The notes under the pieces: generated by a model
What the model was told of the DNA's origin: nothing
The model's input: the letters and a program-made list of their open reading frames with translations, nothing else
Database searches by the model: none
Made by a program: the position numbers and the translations under genes
NCBI GenBank assembly: GCA_905479495.1
Contig: CAJQMR010000038.1
Location: 1 to 64,000, forward strand
Reading direction: 5' to 3'
Length of the DNA: 64,000 nt
Origin: an uncultured Anaerolineae bacterium
Lineage (GTDB): Bacteria; Chloroflexota; Anaerolineae; Promineifilales; Promineifilaceae
Part shown: piece after piece, positions 25,333 through 34,192 of the stretch
How the letters are laid out: every line of letters begins with the position of its first letter
Numbering within the stretch: position 1 is the stretch's first letter

Positions 25333-25472
25333 CGCTTCTCCTTGGAAAAACGTAACGCAGAGGCGCTGAAGCACAGAGAAAAGATGAATAATATGTTGGC
25401 GCGATTCGTGCGTTCGTCTGTCTGATTTTTGCTAGTCAACAATAACACGAAGGATTAGGTGCGTCAAAGAAG

Positions 25473-25490
25473 TGTCAACCGGGGTTGACA
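25473..25490. promoter_or_regulatory. 18-bp palindrome, copy 3, upstream of parAB
   Basis: TGTCAACCGGGGTTGACA, one central mismatch from perfect symmetry. It lies upstream of parA on the side from which the operon is transcribed. It may be a ParB or regulator site. Confidence 0.55.
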
Positions 25491-25523
25491 TTAAGTTCTT
25501 GAGAATTTTGAGGTAGCTTTTAT

Positions 25524-25632
25524 GTAATTCACAAAAAGTATTTTTACTAAAACCAAACCAGAATTTGTGAATTACTTGAGTGAAAGCGTAGAAATGATTG
25601 CTTGCTACGTCAAAGAATTTTTGCGCTTTCAC
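25524..25632. repeat. Two adjacent stem-loops
   Basis: GTAATTCACAAA (25524-25535) pairs perfectly with TTTGTGAATTAC (25564-25575), with an inner AGTA/TACT pair; directly after it GTGAAAGCG (25580-25588) pairs with CGCTTTCAC (25624-25632), enclosing a CGTAG/CTACG pair. The function is unknown; candidate for a structured RNA or a mobile-repeat remnant. Confidence 0.55.
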
Positions 25633-25715
25633 TTAGGTACATCCTAATTGGTAAATTTGGCTAATTTAAAGGCCATTATTTTGATCAGGGTGTACAAAAT
25701 GGCATAAATTGCGTA

Positions 25716-25757
25716 AAATATAACGCACTGTGTTATATTTGGTAACGCACTGTGTTA
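25716..25757 (+). promoter_or_regulatory. Tandem TetR-like operator before the oxidase-dehydrogenase operon
   Basis: AAATATAAC-GCACTGT-GTTATATTT (25716-25740) has perfect 9-bp arms, and its core TAACGCACTGTGTTA (25721-25735) is repeated exactly at 25743-25757, 22 bp (two helical turns) downstream. Such paired near-palindromes are typical of TetR-family repressors. It ends 71 bp before the GMC oxidase start. The regulator is not encoded next to it. Confidence 0.65.
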
Positions 25758-25828
25758 AATATAACTTTTTATTGATTGGATGGCCGACTATGTGCAGAAA
25801 CGGCCGTCTAACAAGTCGAGTTTAAAAA

Positions 25829-27604
25829 ATGAGCCAACCACCCACACCTTCTCGCCCAGTTAATGACGATGTGTTTGATTACATTATTATTGGTTCTGGT
25901 TTTGGCGGCAGCGTTTCGGCGATGCGCCTGACCGAGAAAGGGTACCGTGTGCTCGTGCTGGAGCGCGGCAAGCGGTATCAGGCTGAAGATTTCCCCAAAA
26001 GCAACTGGAATGTGTTTAAATATTTGTGGCAGCCTGCGCTGCGCTGCTTCGGCATCATGGGCATCAACTTTTTTGATGATATGATGATTTTGAACGGCAG
26101 TGGGGTGGGGGGAGGCAGCCTGGTGTACGCCAGTACTCACATCGAACCAGGTGAACGTTTTTATGAAGCGCCAGAATGGGCTGATTTGGCCGACTGGCGT
26201 TCTGAGTTGGCCCCCCATTTTAAGACAGCCAATCGCATGCTTGGCGTGCGCGAAAACCCACTGTTTTGGCCAGCTGATTACCGATTACAGGAGATTGCTA
26301 ACGAGATGGGGCAGGGGCATACGTTTAAGCCCACACCGGTGGCTATTTTCTTTGGCGATCCAGGAGAAACAGTGCCTGATCCATTTTTTGATGGTGAGGG
26401 GCCAGACCGGACTGGCTGTATCCATTGTGGTGGCTGCATGGTGGGCTGTCGGCATAATGCCAAAAATACACTGGACAAAAATTACCTCTACTTTGCCGAA
26501 AAGTGGGGGGCAGAGGTGCGATCTGAGGCGAATGTGTTGGCGATACGACCGTTGTACGGCCCACAGCCTGGCGCAGCAAGGTACACAATCGAGTATGAAA
26601 AAGTCACGGACTGGGTGGTTAAGCGCAAACAGCAAGTGCAGGCGCGTAACGTCATCGTCTCGGCTGGGGTGTTGGGGACTGTGAATTTGCTCTTGAAATG
26701 CCGCGATGAAGCCAAAACATTACCTTTGTTGTCTGAGCGGCTGGGTTGGATGGTGCGCAGTAACAGCGAGGCGCTAATGGGCGTGACCGCGCGTGAAGGC
26801 GAAGTTGATTACTCCAAAGGCGTGGCGATTACTTCCCACTTTTGGCTGGACGACGTCACGAGTGTAGAGCCAGTGCGTTATTCGCGGGGATCATCGCTGA
26901 TGCGCAATTTAGCGGTGCCCCTGGTGAGTTTGCAGGGTAGTGGCTGGCGGCGTTTTGGTCGCTTTATGGTGGAAGGAGTGAAACGGCCGTATGATTTCCT
27001 TAAAGCCCGTTTCCTGCCCGACTGGGCCAGAGATTCCACCATTTTGCTCATCATGCAAACGGCCGAAAACCGGATGCGGCTTAAGCGGGGGCGCAGCCCG
27101 TTTACCCTATTCCGCCAGGGATTGGTGAGCGAGCGAGACGACAGTTTGCCCATTCCAGCTGTGATTGATGCGGGCCGTTCGGTGGCTACCCGCTTTGCTG
27201 AGAAAATCAACGGCATTCCCCAATCAACGGTGAATGAGGTGCTGTTGGAAACGCCGTCCACGGCGCACGTTTTAGGCGGCTGCGGTATTGCCGCCAATGA
27301 AGAACAGGGCGTCATCGACACCCGGCATGAGGTTTTTAACTATCCTGGCTTGTTTGTAGCGGATGGTTCGGTGATTCCGGCTAATTTGGGCGTCAATCCT
27401 AGCTTGACGATTACGGCGATGACGGAACGGGCCATGAGTTTGGTGCCGCCAGCCGATGAAGCCGGGTTGATACGGCCGTTAACCGCCCCGGCCCATTTAC
27501 CTAACCGACAAGAGGAAAACGGCCGTCGTCAGCGCATCTTTGCCTGGGCTGGCTTGGCGGCGCTGGGTGGCATGCTGCTATTTGGTCTGTGGAAAAAACG
27601 ATAA
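25829..27604 (+). CDS. GMC-type FAD alcohol oxidase, tail-anchored
   Basis: 591 residues. FAD-binding GSGFGGS at ~22-28, GMC-type NGSGVGGGSLVYAS (~89-102), a Cys cluster CIHCGGCMVGC (~197-207) seen in cholesterol-oxidase/long-chain alcohol oxidase relatives, and the C-terminal GMC block with SVIPANLGVNPSLTITAMTERA. The last ~25 residues (RIFAWAGLAALGGMLLFGLWKKR) form a single membrane helix ending in basic residues, a tail anchor. It lies 49 bp upstream of an aldehyde dehydrogenase with the same kind of anchor, suggesting stepwise oxidation of a hydrophobic alcohol at the membrane. Controlled by the tandem operator upstream. Confidence 0.86.
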   Translation: MSQPPTPSRPVNDDVFDYIIIGSGFGGSVSAMRLTEKGYRVLVLERGKRYQAEDFPKSNWNVFKYLWQPALRCFGIMGINFFDDMMILNGSGVGGGSLVYASTHIEPGERFYEAPEWADLADWRSELAPHFKTANRMLGVRENPLFWPADYRLQEIANEMGQGHTFKPTPVAIFFGDPGETVPDPFFDGEGPDRTGCIHCGGCMVGCRHNAKNTLDKNYLYFAEKWGAEVRSEANVLAIRPLYGPQPGAARYTIEYEKVTDWVVKRKQQVQARNVIVSAGVLGTVNLLLKCRDEAKTLPLLSERLGWMVRSNSEALMGVTAREGEVDYSKGVAITSHFWLDDVTSVEPVRYSRGSSLMRNLAVPLVSLQGSGWRRFGRFMVEGVKRPYDFLKARFLPDWARDSTILLIMQTAENRMRLKRGRSPFTLFRQGLVSERDDSLPIPAVIDAGRSVATRFAEKINGIPQSTVNEVLLETPSTAHVLGGCGIAANEEQGVIDTRHEVFNYPGLFVADGSVIPANLGVNPSLTITAMTERAMSLVPPADEAGLIRPLTAPAHLPNRQEENGRRQRIFAWAGLAALGGMLLFGLWKKR

Positions 27605-27653
27605 TCGGGCGAATGAAGGGTGACAGAACAGAAAAGAATAAGGAGTGTGATGC

Positions 27654-29315
27654 ATGGGAACAATAGGTGAGGTGATAAAAGGTCAACCGCTTAATGGCAA
27701 GGCGGAATTTTTGCCATTTGTCAATCCGGCTACGGGTGAGCAGTTTGGCTCTGTACTCATGACATCGGCCGCTGAGGTGCAGCGTGCCCGGCGTGAAATG
27801 GACGCTGCGGCCCAAACATGGGCCGCCAAGTCAATTAAGGAACGCGTGCGAATTGTCCGTAAGCTACAAACGTTGCTGATCGATGAGATGGATGAAATTA
27901 CGGCCGTTATGAATCAAGATAATGGCAAAAGTCGCCAGGATGCCCTGTCTGAACTGTTTATGAGCGTCGATCTCATCAACCAATATTGCAATCGTGCCCC
28001 ACGTTGGCTGCGCCGTCGCCGCATTTCGCCAGGGCTGCAAATTTTTAAGCGTTGCTACATTGAGCAGCATCCGCACGGGGTTGTGGGCATTATTGGTCCG
28101 TGGAACTATCCATTGGTGCTTATTTTGCCGCCGGTGATTTCGGCATTGCTGGCGGGCAACACGGTTTTGGTCAAGCCGTCGGAAGTGACTGCCGCCACAG
28201 GCGTGATGATTGAACAATTATTTCAAAAAGTGCCGGAGCTGGCTCCTTATGTGCGTTTCTTGCATGGAGACGGCCGTGTTGGCGCCGCAATGGTTCAATC
28301 TCGCCCCGATCTCATCTTCCTCACCGGATCAACAAAAACCGGGCGGTTGGTGATGCGGGCTGCTGCAGAAAACATGACCCCCGTGATTTGTGAATTGGGT
28401 GGCAAGGACCCGATGATTGTGTTGGAAGATGCCGACATTGCAGCGGCTGCCCATTGGGGTGCCTGGGGGGCATTTTACAACACGGGGCAAACTTGCATGG
28501 CTGTAGAGCGCATCTACGTTGTGGAATCCGTCTATGATCGCTTTTTGGATGCATTTGTAGAAGAGACTCGGAAGCTTAAGCAAGGGTACAGTCCAGAAAT
28601 TGACAATCCCAATGACCTGGGCCCGCTTACTTTCCAGCGCCAGGTGGATATTATTGAGGACCATGTGCAGGACGCGCTGGATAAAGGTGCGCAAATTATC
28701 CACGGGGGCAAGCGGGAGGGGCTGTACATGGAGCCAACCGTCATGGTGAACGTGGATCACAGCATGAAGATCATGCGTGAAGAAACGTTTGGCCCTGTGG
28801 TGCCTATCATGATGGTGGATAATGAACTGCACGCCATTCAGTTGGCCAATGATTCCAACTTAGGCTTGAGCGCTTCGGTATGGAGTCGGAATTTGGCACA
28901 TGCGGAGCAGGTAGCGCATCAATTGTATGTTGGGTCCGTAAACATCAACGACACGATGTCCCATTTTGCCATTCCAAGGCTGCCGTTTGGCGGGGTTAAG
29001 GAGTCTGGCATTGGCCGGACGCATGGCAAAAAGGATTTGCTGCAATTTACGCAGACGCGGGCGTTTGTAGTGGGCAATCCGCCGCTACCGTTTGATATTG
29101 CCACGATTTTGCGCCAGCCGGGAAATTATCGGTTGGGATCGGGCATTATTCATCTGGCGTTTGGTACATCGCTCAAGCAAAAAATAGAGCCGATGGTTGA
29201 ATTGTTGGAAGAGAAGGAAATGAAGCCAAAAGCGAAGAAGGTGGGAACGGCCGTTGGTCTAACGGCCGCTTTCGGAGCAGCAGTTCTGGCTTTTGTGTTG
29301 CGTACCCGTAAATAA
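27654..29315 (+). CDS. Aldehyde dehydrogenase, membrane tail-anchored
   Basis: 553 residues. ALDH motifs: NYPLVLILPPVISALLAGNTVLVKPSE, catalytic Glu in ICELGGKDPMI (~245) and catalytic Cys in FYNTGQTCMAVE (~280), and the FGGVKESGIGRTHG end block. The C-terminal ~25 residues, AVGLTAAFGAAVLAFVLRTRK, form a membrane helix with a basic tail, as in fatty aldehyde dehydrogenases of the ALDH3 group. AAGGAG precedes the ATG. It is paired with the GMC oxidase, and together they would turn long-chain alcohol to acid. A strong hairpin ends the operon. Confidence 0.9.
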   Translation: MGTIGEVIKGQPLNGKAEFLPFVNPATGEQFGSVLMTSAAEVQRARREMDAAAQTWAAKSIKERVRIVRKLQTLLIDEMDEITAVMNQDNGKSRQDALSELFMSVDLINQYCNRAPRWLRRRRISPGLQIFKRCYIEQHPHGVVGIIGPWNYPLVLILPPVISALLAGNTVLVKPSEVTAATGVMIEQLFQKVPELAPYVRFLHGDGRVGAAMVQSRPDLIFLTGSTKTGRLVMRAAAENMTPVICELGGKDPMIVLEDADIAAAAHWGAWGAFYNTGQTCMAVERIYVVESVYDRFLDAFVEETRKLKQGYSPEIDNPNDLGPLTFQRQVDIIEDHVQDALDKGAQIIHGGKREGLYMEPTVMVNVDHSMKIMREETFGPVVPIMMVDNELHAIQLANDSNLGLSASVWSRNLAHAEQVAHQLYVGSVNINDTMSHFAIPRLPFGGVKESGIGRTHGKKDLLQFTQTRAFVVGNPPLPFDIATILRQPGNYRLGSGIIHLAFGTSLKQKIEPMVELLEEKEMKPKAKKVGTAVGLTAAFGAAVLAFVLRTRK

Positions 29316-29320
29316 CTTGA

Positions 29321-29377
29321 ATTTCCCCGGAAACTGCTTATAAGGATTTTGACCTATCAGGGAGTTTCCGGGGAAAT
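29321..29377. terminator. TTTCCCCGGAAACT hairpin, copy 1 (15-bp arms)
   Basis: ATTTCCCCGGAAACT (29321-29335) pairs perfectly with AGTTTCCGGGGAAAT (29363-29377), between convergent genes. Copies 2 and 3 at 36166-36221 and 51651-51706 also follow gene ends, so this is a family of repeat-type terminators. Confidence 0.78.
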
Positions 29378-29387
29378 ATGTTTGGGT

Positions 29388-30584
29388 TTAGCCGGCAGCG
29401 GGGCGTGACGAAAGCGTCACGCTTACCGTTTGTGGCTGACCACCTCGCAAAATTTGCAGTTCAATCGTTTGACCAACCACAGTTTGCTGCACCAGATAGC
29501 CCAATAAATCATCAAATTCAACAATGGAACGGCCGTCTACGCCAATGATGACATCTGGGTTGTTGCCGCCGCGTAAACCTGCTGCGTCCGCTGAGCCACC
29601 GGTGATTACCTCACTGATGAGAATGCCAGTTTGATCAGCTGGTAGACCAAGGGCAACGGCCGTATCTTCATTGATAAGTCCACCACGGATACCCAGCCAC
29701 GGCGTTTCTGCATGGCCGTTGGCAATAATCTGAGGCACAATGTTGCCTACGATGTTAGACGGCACGGCATAGCCAATGCCAGAAGAAGCGCGCACAGGCG
29801 ATTCGATGGCGGTGTTGACGCCAATCACTTCACCGTGCAGATTCAGCAGCGGGCCGCCAGAGTTGCCTGGGTTGATGGCCGCATCTGTTTGGATAATGTC
29901 TGGAATCTGGAAGGACGTGCCATCTGGGCCAACTGCGCCGGGGAACAGTCGATCCAGCGCGGAGATGATGCCTGTGGTCATGCTGCTTCGCAAGCCAAAT
30001 GGACTGCCAATCGCAATCACGATCTGGCCCACCTTCAGCGCATCGGAATTAGCCAACGTAACGGGGCTAATGTCGCTGATTTTGCTGGCATCTACCTGAA
30101 TGACCGCCAGATCAGACGAGGGATCGGTGCCTACGATGGTGGCGGGTAGGTCGAGTCCGTTATCAAAACGAACGATGATGTTACCGCCGCCAGCAACGAC
30201 ATGGTTGTTCGTAATGATATGCCCCTTGGTGTCGAACAAAAAGCCAGAACCTTGTCCACTGCCCACAACAATATTAACCACAGCGGGGTTTACCTGCTCA
30301 TACACTGACACATAGGCTTGTTCCTGAGCAAACAGATCGGCCAGGGGAGCATTAGCGGCCGTTTCGGCCACAGAGGTTACTGGAGCGGCTGCTTCAGCCA
30401 CGGTTTCCGCCGGTGCTTCTTCTAGAACGGCCGTTTCCGGCACGGTTTTTTCGGTGAGGGTATTGATTGTTTGGGTAATGGGGTTGGTAAAGGCCGTTTC
30501 GGCCGCACCACAAGCGGCCAGCATCAGGACCAGTACAACAAAAAACGGCAGCCACAATTTCTTCACGCGATTTTGAATATTCAT
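29388..30584 (-). CDS. HtrA/DegP-type serine protease, lipoprotein
   Basis: 398 residues; GGAGG before the ATG. Signal peptide with lipobox LMLAACGA (Cys ~25), then a Thr/Glu/Ala-rich linker (~30-85). Trypsin-like domain with catalytic His in ITNNHVVAGG, Asp in PSSDLAVIQVD and Ser in NPGNSGGPLL; C-terminal PDZ domain (GNNPDVIIGVDGRSIVEFDDLLGYL). It would act outside the membrane on misfolded proteins. Monocistronic; the hairpin at 29321-29377 ends it. Confidence 0.93.
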   Translation of the reverse strand: MNIQNRVKKLWLPFFVVLVLMLAACGAAETAFTNPITQTINTLTEKTVPETAVLEEAPAETVAEAAAPVTSVAETAANAPLADLFAQEQAYVSVYEQVNPAVVNIVVGSGQGSGFLFDTKGHIITNNHVVAGGGNIIVRFDNGLDLPATIVGTDPSSDLAVIQVDASKISDISPVTLANSDALKVGQIVIAIGSPFGLRSSMTTGIISALDRLFPGAVGPDGTSFQIPDIIQTDAAINPGNSGGPLLNLHGEVIGVNTAIESPVRASSGIGYAVPSNIVGNIVPQIIANGHAETPWLGIRGGLINEDTAVALGLPADQTGILISEVITGGSADAAGLRGGNNPDVIIGVDGRSIVEFDDLLGYLVQQTVVGQTIELQILRGGQPQTVSVTLSSRPAAG

Positions 30585-30885
30585 TTTACCTCCAGGTGGA
30601 TGTAGTAAATTACTGAATTACTCAACTACTTTTCAAGTGTGTAATAAAGTGATTTGGTAATGGGATAATGTTTATGTGGGCGGTAGTTTGCCGGGGAAAT
30701 GCAAAAAAAGTGTAACGTGTACCTGAGTGGAGCTTAATAAAAACGGCCGTTTCTAAGCGGAAGATGAGGAGGGGGAGTCAGAAGTAAAAAGTGAAAAGCA
30801 GCAAGTGGAACCGGTGCGTGTCGTTGGTTCATCGGTTATACTTGGCGGAAGATTTTAATTGGAGAATTATTTCACAGGGAGTTTT
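30585..30885. other. 301-base divergent intergenic region (htrA-type / rph)
   Basis: No gene. It holds a partial AATTACT-type repeat (30602-30632), an extended palindrome AAAACGGCCGTTT near 30740-30752, a half copy of the AAAAAGTGAAAAG repeat (30783-30802) and the ribosome binding site of rph. TATACT near 30835 may be the -10 of rph, but no good -35 is seen. Confidence 0.5.
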
Positions 30886-31620
30886 ATGCAGCGAGCAGAC
30901 GGCCGTTTACCTAACCAGTTACGCCCCATCACGTTCATCCCGCATTTCACCAAAATGGCCGAAGGTTCCGTGCTGGCTAAATTTGGCGAGACGCATGTTT
31001 TGTGCAACGTCACTATTGACGAAAGCCTACCGCCGTGGCTGCGCAACAAGCCAGAGCCACATGGTTGGCTCACGGCCGAATACGCGATGCTGCCGCGCAG
31101 TACCCAACAACGTACCCGGCGCGAGCAGCGTTGGCCCAAAGGACGCACCCAAGAAATTTCCCGGCTCATTGGCCGCAGCCTGCGCATGGCGCTGGATTTG
31201 TCGCTGCTGGGCGAACGCACCATCACGATAGATTGTGATGTGCTGCAAGCCGATGGCGGCACGCGGACCACGGCAATTTGTGGCGGGTGGGTGGCTTTGC
31301 AATTGGCCTTACGGCCGCTCATTGCCCAGGGTCTCCTGCCTGCCGATGTGAACAAACATCACATCGCGGCCATTAGCGTGGGTATTGTTGATGGCGTACC
31401 GCTGCTGGATTTGCCCTACGTGGAGGACGTGGCTGCCGAAGTGGATATGAATGTGGTGATGGCGTCGAACGACGAAACCGCCGGAGCTTTGGTGGAAGTA
31501 CAAGGGACGGGCGAAAAAGCACCGTTCAGCCGGACCGAATTTGACCAATTATTGACGCTGGCAGAGCAGGGGATTCGGGAAATTATGGCCGTTCAGGAAC
31601 AAATTGTGAGTAGCTCATAA
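30886..31620 (+). CDS. rph: Ribonuclease PH
   Basis: 244 residues from ATG 30886, preceded by GGGAG; an upstream TTG in frame is less likely. Family pattern throughout: RADGRLPNQLRPITF, GSVLAKFGETHVLCNVT, WLTAEYAMLPRST, the phosphate-binding region REQRWPKGRTQEISRLIGRSLR, DCDVLQADGGTRTTAICGG, and LPYVEDVAAEVDMNVVM. It trims the 3' ends of tRNA precursors by phosphorolysis and forms a hexameric ring. Length is normal (~240). Confidence 0.96.
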   Translation: MQRADGRLPNQLRPITFIPHFTKMAEGSVLAKFGETHVLCNVTIDESLPPWLRNKPEPHGWLTAEYAMLPRSTQQRTRREQRWPKGRTQEISRLIGRSLRMALDLSLLGERTITIDCDVLQADGGTRTTAICGGWVALQLALRPLIAQGLLPADVNKHHIAAISVGIVDGVPLLDLPYVEDVAAEVDMNVVMASNDETAGALVEVQGTGEKAPFSRTEFDQLLTLAEQGIREIMAVQEQIVSSS

Positions 31621-31707
31621 TTAATTGAAAAATTTGTCTATTTCGTATAGTATTCACAAAAATAGGCCTGTTTTACCCCAGAAACGGCCCAAAATCAGGA
31701 AATCCCT

Positions 31708-32085
31708 TTGAAAACAGCCACCCGACCACCCAAACCCAACTGGCTCAAAGCTATCTTGCAAATGAAATGTCCCAGCTGTAGGCAGGGGAATGTGTTCCGT
31801 ACGCCTATGCGAATGTATGAGGATTGTCCTCACTGCGGCATCCATTTTGAGCGTGAAGATGGCTACTTTATGATGGCTGTTTTTGTGGGATATGTAATGA
31901 GCTTTTTTATTGCCGTGCCTGCGGTGGTGATTTTGTATTTCACGATACGGCCGTCTATCTGGGGCTATCTCATCGGCGCGACGGCGGCGCTTCTGCTGGC
32001 GTCCCCCCTCATCTTCCACTACGCACGCGTCATTTGGATGTACATTGACCAACTGCTTGATCCACGACGGGAAGATGAATTGTAA
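31708..32085 (+). CDS. DUF983 small membrane protein
   Basis: 125 residues, TTG start after AGGAAA. N-terminal zinc-ribbon-like pair CPSCRQG (~21-27) and CPHCGIHF (~42-49), then two membrane helices, matching DUF983 (YFMMAVFVGYVMSFF). Function unknown. The gene follows rph by 87 bp and may be read with it. It is the last gene before an AT-rich stretch with different composition. Confidence 0.85.
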   Translation: MKTATRPPKPNWLKAILQMKCPSCRQGNVFRTPMRMYEDCPHCGIHFEREDGYFMMAVFVGYVMSFFIAVPAVVILYFTIRPSIWGYLIGATAALLLASPLIFHYARVIWMYIDQLLDPRREDEL

Positions 32086-32282
32086 ACCGTGAATTAAGAA
32101 CGGCTGTTTGCTGGCAAGTTACTTGACTATCCAACAGATCAAGTTTGCACTTTAAACAATACGTCGATATACCAAATGATGCCAAGGGTGGTTTTGCATA
32201 AAACGGCAACCACGTTAAATTAGAGATGAATTCTCATCGGTTGTCAGCGGTTTATATTGCAAATGGCCATCTAGGGTGCTGA

Positions 32283-33296
32283 ATGGGTATTTGGTCAACT
32301 ATTTTCAGTATCATAAAACGAGAAAGATACGATCTCTTTCGTGGTCTAACGATTGTTACTTTTGTTTTTCTGACTTTTCTTTCGATATATTTGGATTTTG
32401 CTTATCCAGCAGGCTCTCAATGGGTGTTAGTTAATAGTCGAACTGGACGATTCTTTGCTACTGGACTGATTAATTTGGCTCCTGAATTAGCTGGTATTGT
32501 TGTGGGCGTATTTTCGATTGACTTCCTAAATAACTATAGGCAAGATCAATTGCTGAAAAAACAGCTTATTTTGCAAATGGGAAGTAGACACAATGACGTA
32601 ACTGATACCGCAATTGCTATATTGAAAGCTAACAATTGGCTAGATGATGGGACCCTGACATATGCTTACCTGAGAGGTGCCAATTTGATAAAGGCAAACC
32701 TTAGGAGTGTAGCCTTACGCAATGCTGTCCTAAGTGGGGCTGACTTAAGCGAAGCCAATTTGCTCGAAGCTGACTTGAGCAGGACTCAACTAAACACTGC
32801 AACTCTTATTAAAGCCAATTTGAGGTTTGCTAAGTTGGTGGATGCTAATCTTATTGCTGCTGATCTGACCGAAGCAAATTTGAGAGGAGCTAATTTGTTG
32901 GGAGCTAACCTATTCAATGCAACATTGTGCAATACAAATTTAGATGGAGCAAATTTTGATCATGTTAATTTGGCTAGAACTATTTTTACAGGAGCTACTT
33001 TAAGTGGTGTAAATCTGGGAAAAATCAACTTGAGTGGAGCTGACTTAAGAGAAGCAGATCTGAGCAGCACGAATTTAAGAGGTGCTAGTTTGTTAGGGGC
33101 AAATCTGAAAGGAGCGAATCTTAAAGGAACCAACCTTAGTAATGCTGATTTAAGATATGCTATCTTGGATGAAACTGATTTGCGGGCAGCCTCCTTGAGA
33201 GGTACTAATCTATTTGAGGCCGTATATGATAGATCTACTCAGTGGCCGGATAAATTCGATCCGTTATCCGCTGGGGCTATTTTGCAAGAAGAATAG
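32283..33296 (+). CDS. Pentapeptide-repeat membrane protein
   Basis: 337 residues. Two membrane helices lie near residues 20-40 and 58-80; from ~125 to ~315 the chain is a right-handed pentapeptide-repeat helix of about 38 A(N/D)LxxA units (ANLIKANL, ADLSEANL, ANLRGANL). Such domains are rigid protein-binding surfaces; no enzymatic role is implied. The gene and its flanks (about 32.1-33.4 kb) are clearly more AT-rich than the neighbours and carry no ACGGCCGT, suggesting recent acquisition. No strong ribosome binding site is seen before the ATG. Confidence 0.86.
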   Translation: MGIWSTIFSIIKRERYDLFRGLTIVTFVFLTFLSIYLDFAYPAGSQWVLVNSRTGRFFATGLINLAPELAGIVVGVFSIDFLNNYRQDQLLKKQLILQMGSRHNDVTDTAIAILKANNWLDDGTLTYAYLRGANLIKANLRSVALRNAVLSGADLSEANLLEADLSRTQLNTATLIKANLRFAKLVDANLIAADLTEANLRGANLLGANLFNATLCNTNLDGANFDHVNLARTIFTGATLSGVNLGKINLSGADLREADLSSTNLRGASLLGANLKGANLKGTNLSNADLRYAILDETDLRAASLRGTNLFEAVYDRSTQWPDKFDPLSAGAILQEE

Positions 33297-33435
33297 CAGG
33301 TGCAAGCAGACAAAATGATAAATTCAATGTAGCCAATGCCTCCACTGCGCAACTTCTAGTATTTAGTACAGTTTGAGTTGTAGACATAGCCATATTCAAT
33401 TGTGGATCGTGAATTGGGAACAGTCGTTTTTCCAG

Positions 33436-34167
33436 TTAGATTGGCTTAACCGCTCCATAGGCAGCAAAAACGCTGTTCTTGTGCAGAATCTCGGCTTGCA
33501 CAAAACCAACTTCACGTAATAAATCAATCTGGAAGAGTAGGGGGCGGGGAGTGTCCTCGGCGGCGATGTAGGCAAAGACGTGGTCGCGGTATGCCTCGTC
33601 TTTGAGTTTGGTAAGGTAGTCTCCATATCGTGCCACCATCATTTGTTCAATTGCCTCGGCCGTATGCGTGACTAAATCAGAAATCCAGATGGAGCCGCCG
33701 GGTTTGAGCGCATGATAGAACTTTTGGAAAACGGCCGTCCACTCCGCCTCCTCCCGCAAATGGTGCAGCACCGCCGCCGCCATGATGATGTCAAACTGAT
33801 TTTCCCCTAGTTCTAGTTCGCGGATGTCTGATTGGTGGGTGTGGATACGGCCGTTTGTCACCACCTGAATTCGCTCTTTGGCACGTATCAACATCGGCTG
33901 GCTTAGGTCGATGAGCGTTACGTTCCGCTGGGGCAGCTTTTCCAGCAGCTTCAAACTGTAGTTCCCGGCACCGCAGCCTACATCCAAAAAATGAGTGGCA
34001 TGGGGATTGGTCGCCGCTGCTGCACTGGTGATGAGTTCCAGTGCCAACGGTGCATCCACTGTAGAAGATTGCCCCGTTTGTAGATTGGAAAATCGCTCCA
34101 CATCATTGTCAAATCGCTGGCGAATTTGTTCAACGGTAGATTTTTCTCTATTGTCTGGCTTGCTCAT
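33436..34167 (-). CDS. Class I SAM-dependent methyltransferase
   Basis: 243 residues, AGGAG upstream of the ATG. Motif I FLDVGCGAGNYSLKLL (~60-75), acidic end of strand 2 VTLIDLS, motif II-like FDIIMAAAVLHHLRE (~128) and LKPGGSIWISDLV (~157) define a Rossmann methyltransferase. The substrate is not evident; the type is common among small-molecule O/N/C-methyltransferases. Stands alone between the AT-rich island and an intergenic repeat cluster. Confidence 0.88.
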   Translation of the reverse strand: MSKPDNREKSTVEQIRQRFDNDVERFSNLQTGQSSTVDAPLALELITSAAAATNPHATHFLDVGCGAGNYSLKLLEKLPQRNVTLIDLSQPMLIRAKERIQVVTNGRIHTHQSDIRELELGENQFDIIMAAAVLHHLREEAEWTAVFQKFYHALKPGGSIWISDLVTHTAEAIEQMMVARYGDYLTKLKDEAYRDHVFAYIAAEDTPRPLLFQIDLLREVGFVQAEILHKNSVFAAYGAVKPI

Positions 34168-34192
34168 TGCATTTTTCTCCTCAAATGAAACC

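Larger units (their letters stand above)
25333..25828. other. 496-base intergenic region between parA and the alcohol oxidase gene
   Basis: No credible gene. From left to right: parA leader, palindrome copy 3 (25473-25490), a block of nested inverted repeats (25524-25632), a tandem operator (25716-25757), and a single ACGGCCGT at about 25800. A minus-strand frame of 66 codons (25432-25632) is an accident of the repeats. Confidence 0.6.

Noticed and set aside
25432-25632. 66-codon minus-strand gene upstream of parA
   Set aside because: It is made of inverted-repeat sequence, has no ribosome binding site and no family features.
30791-31231. 146-codon frame overlapping rph
   Set aside because: Same strand, other frame; rph is unmistakable in the chosen frame.
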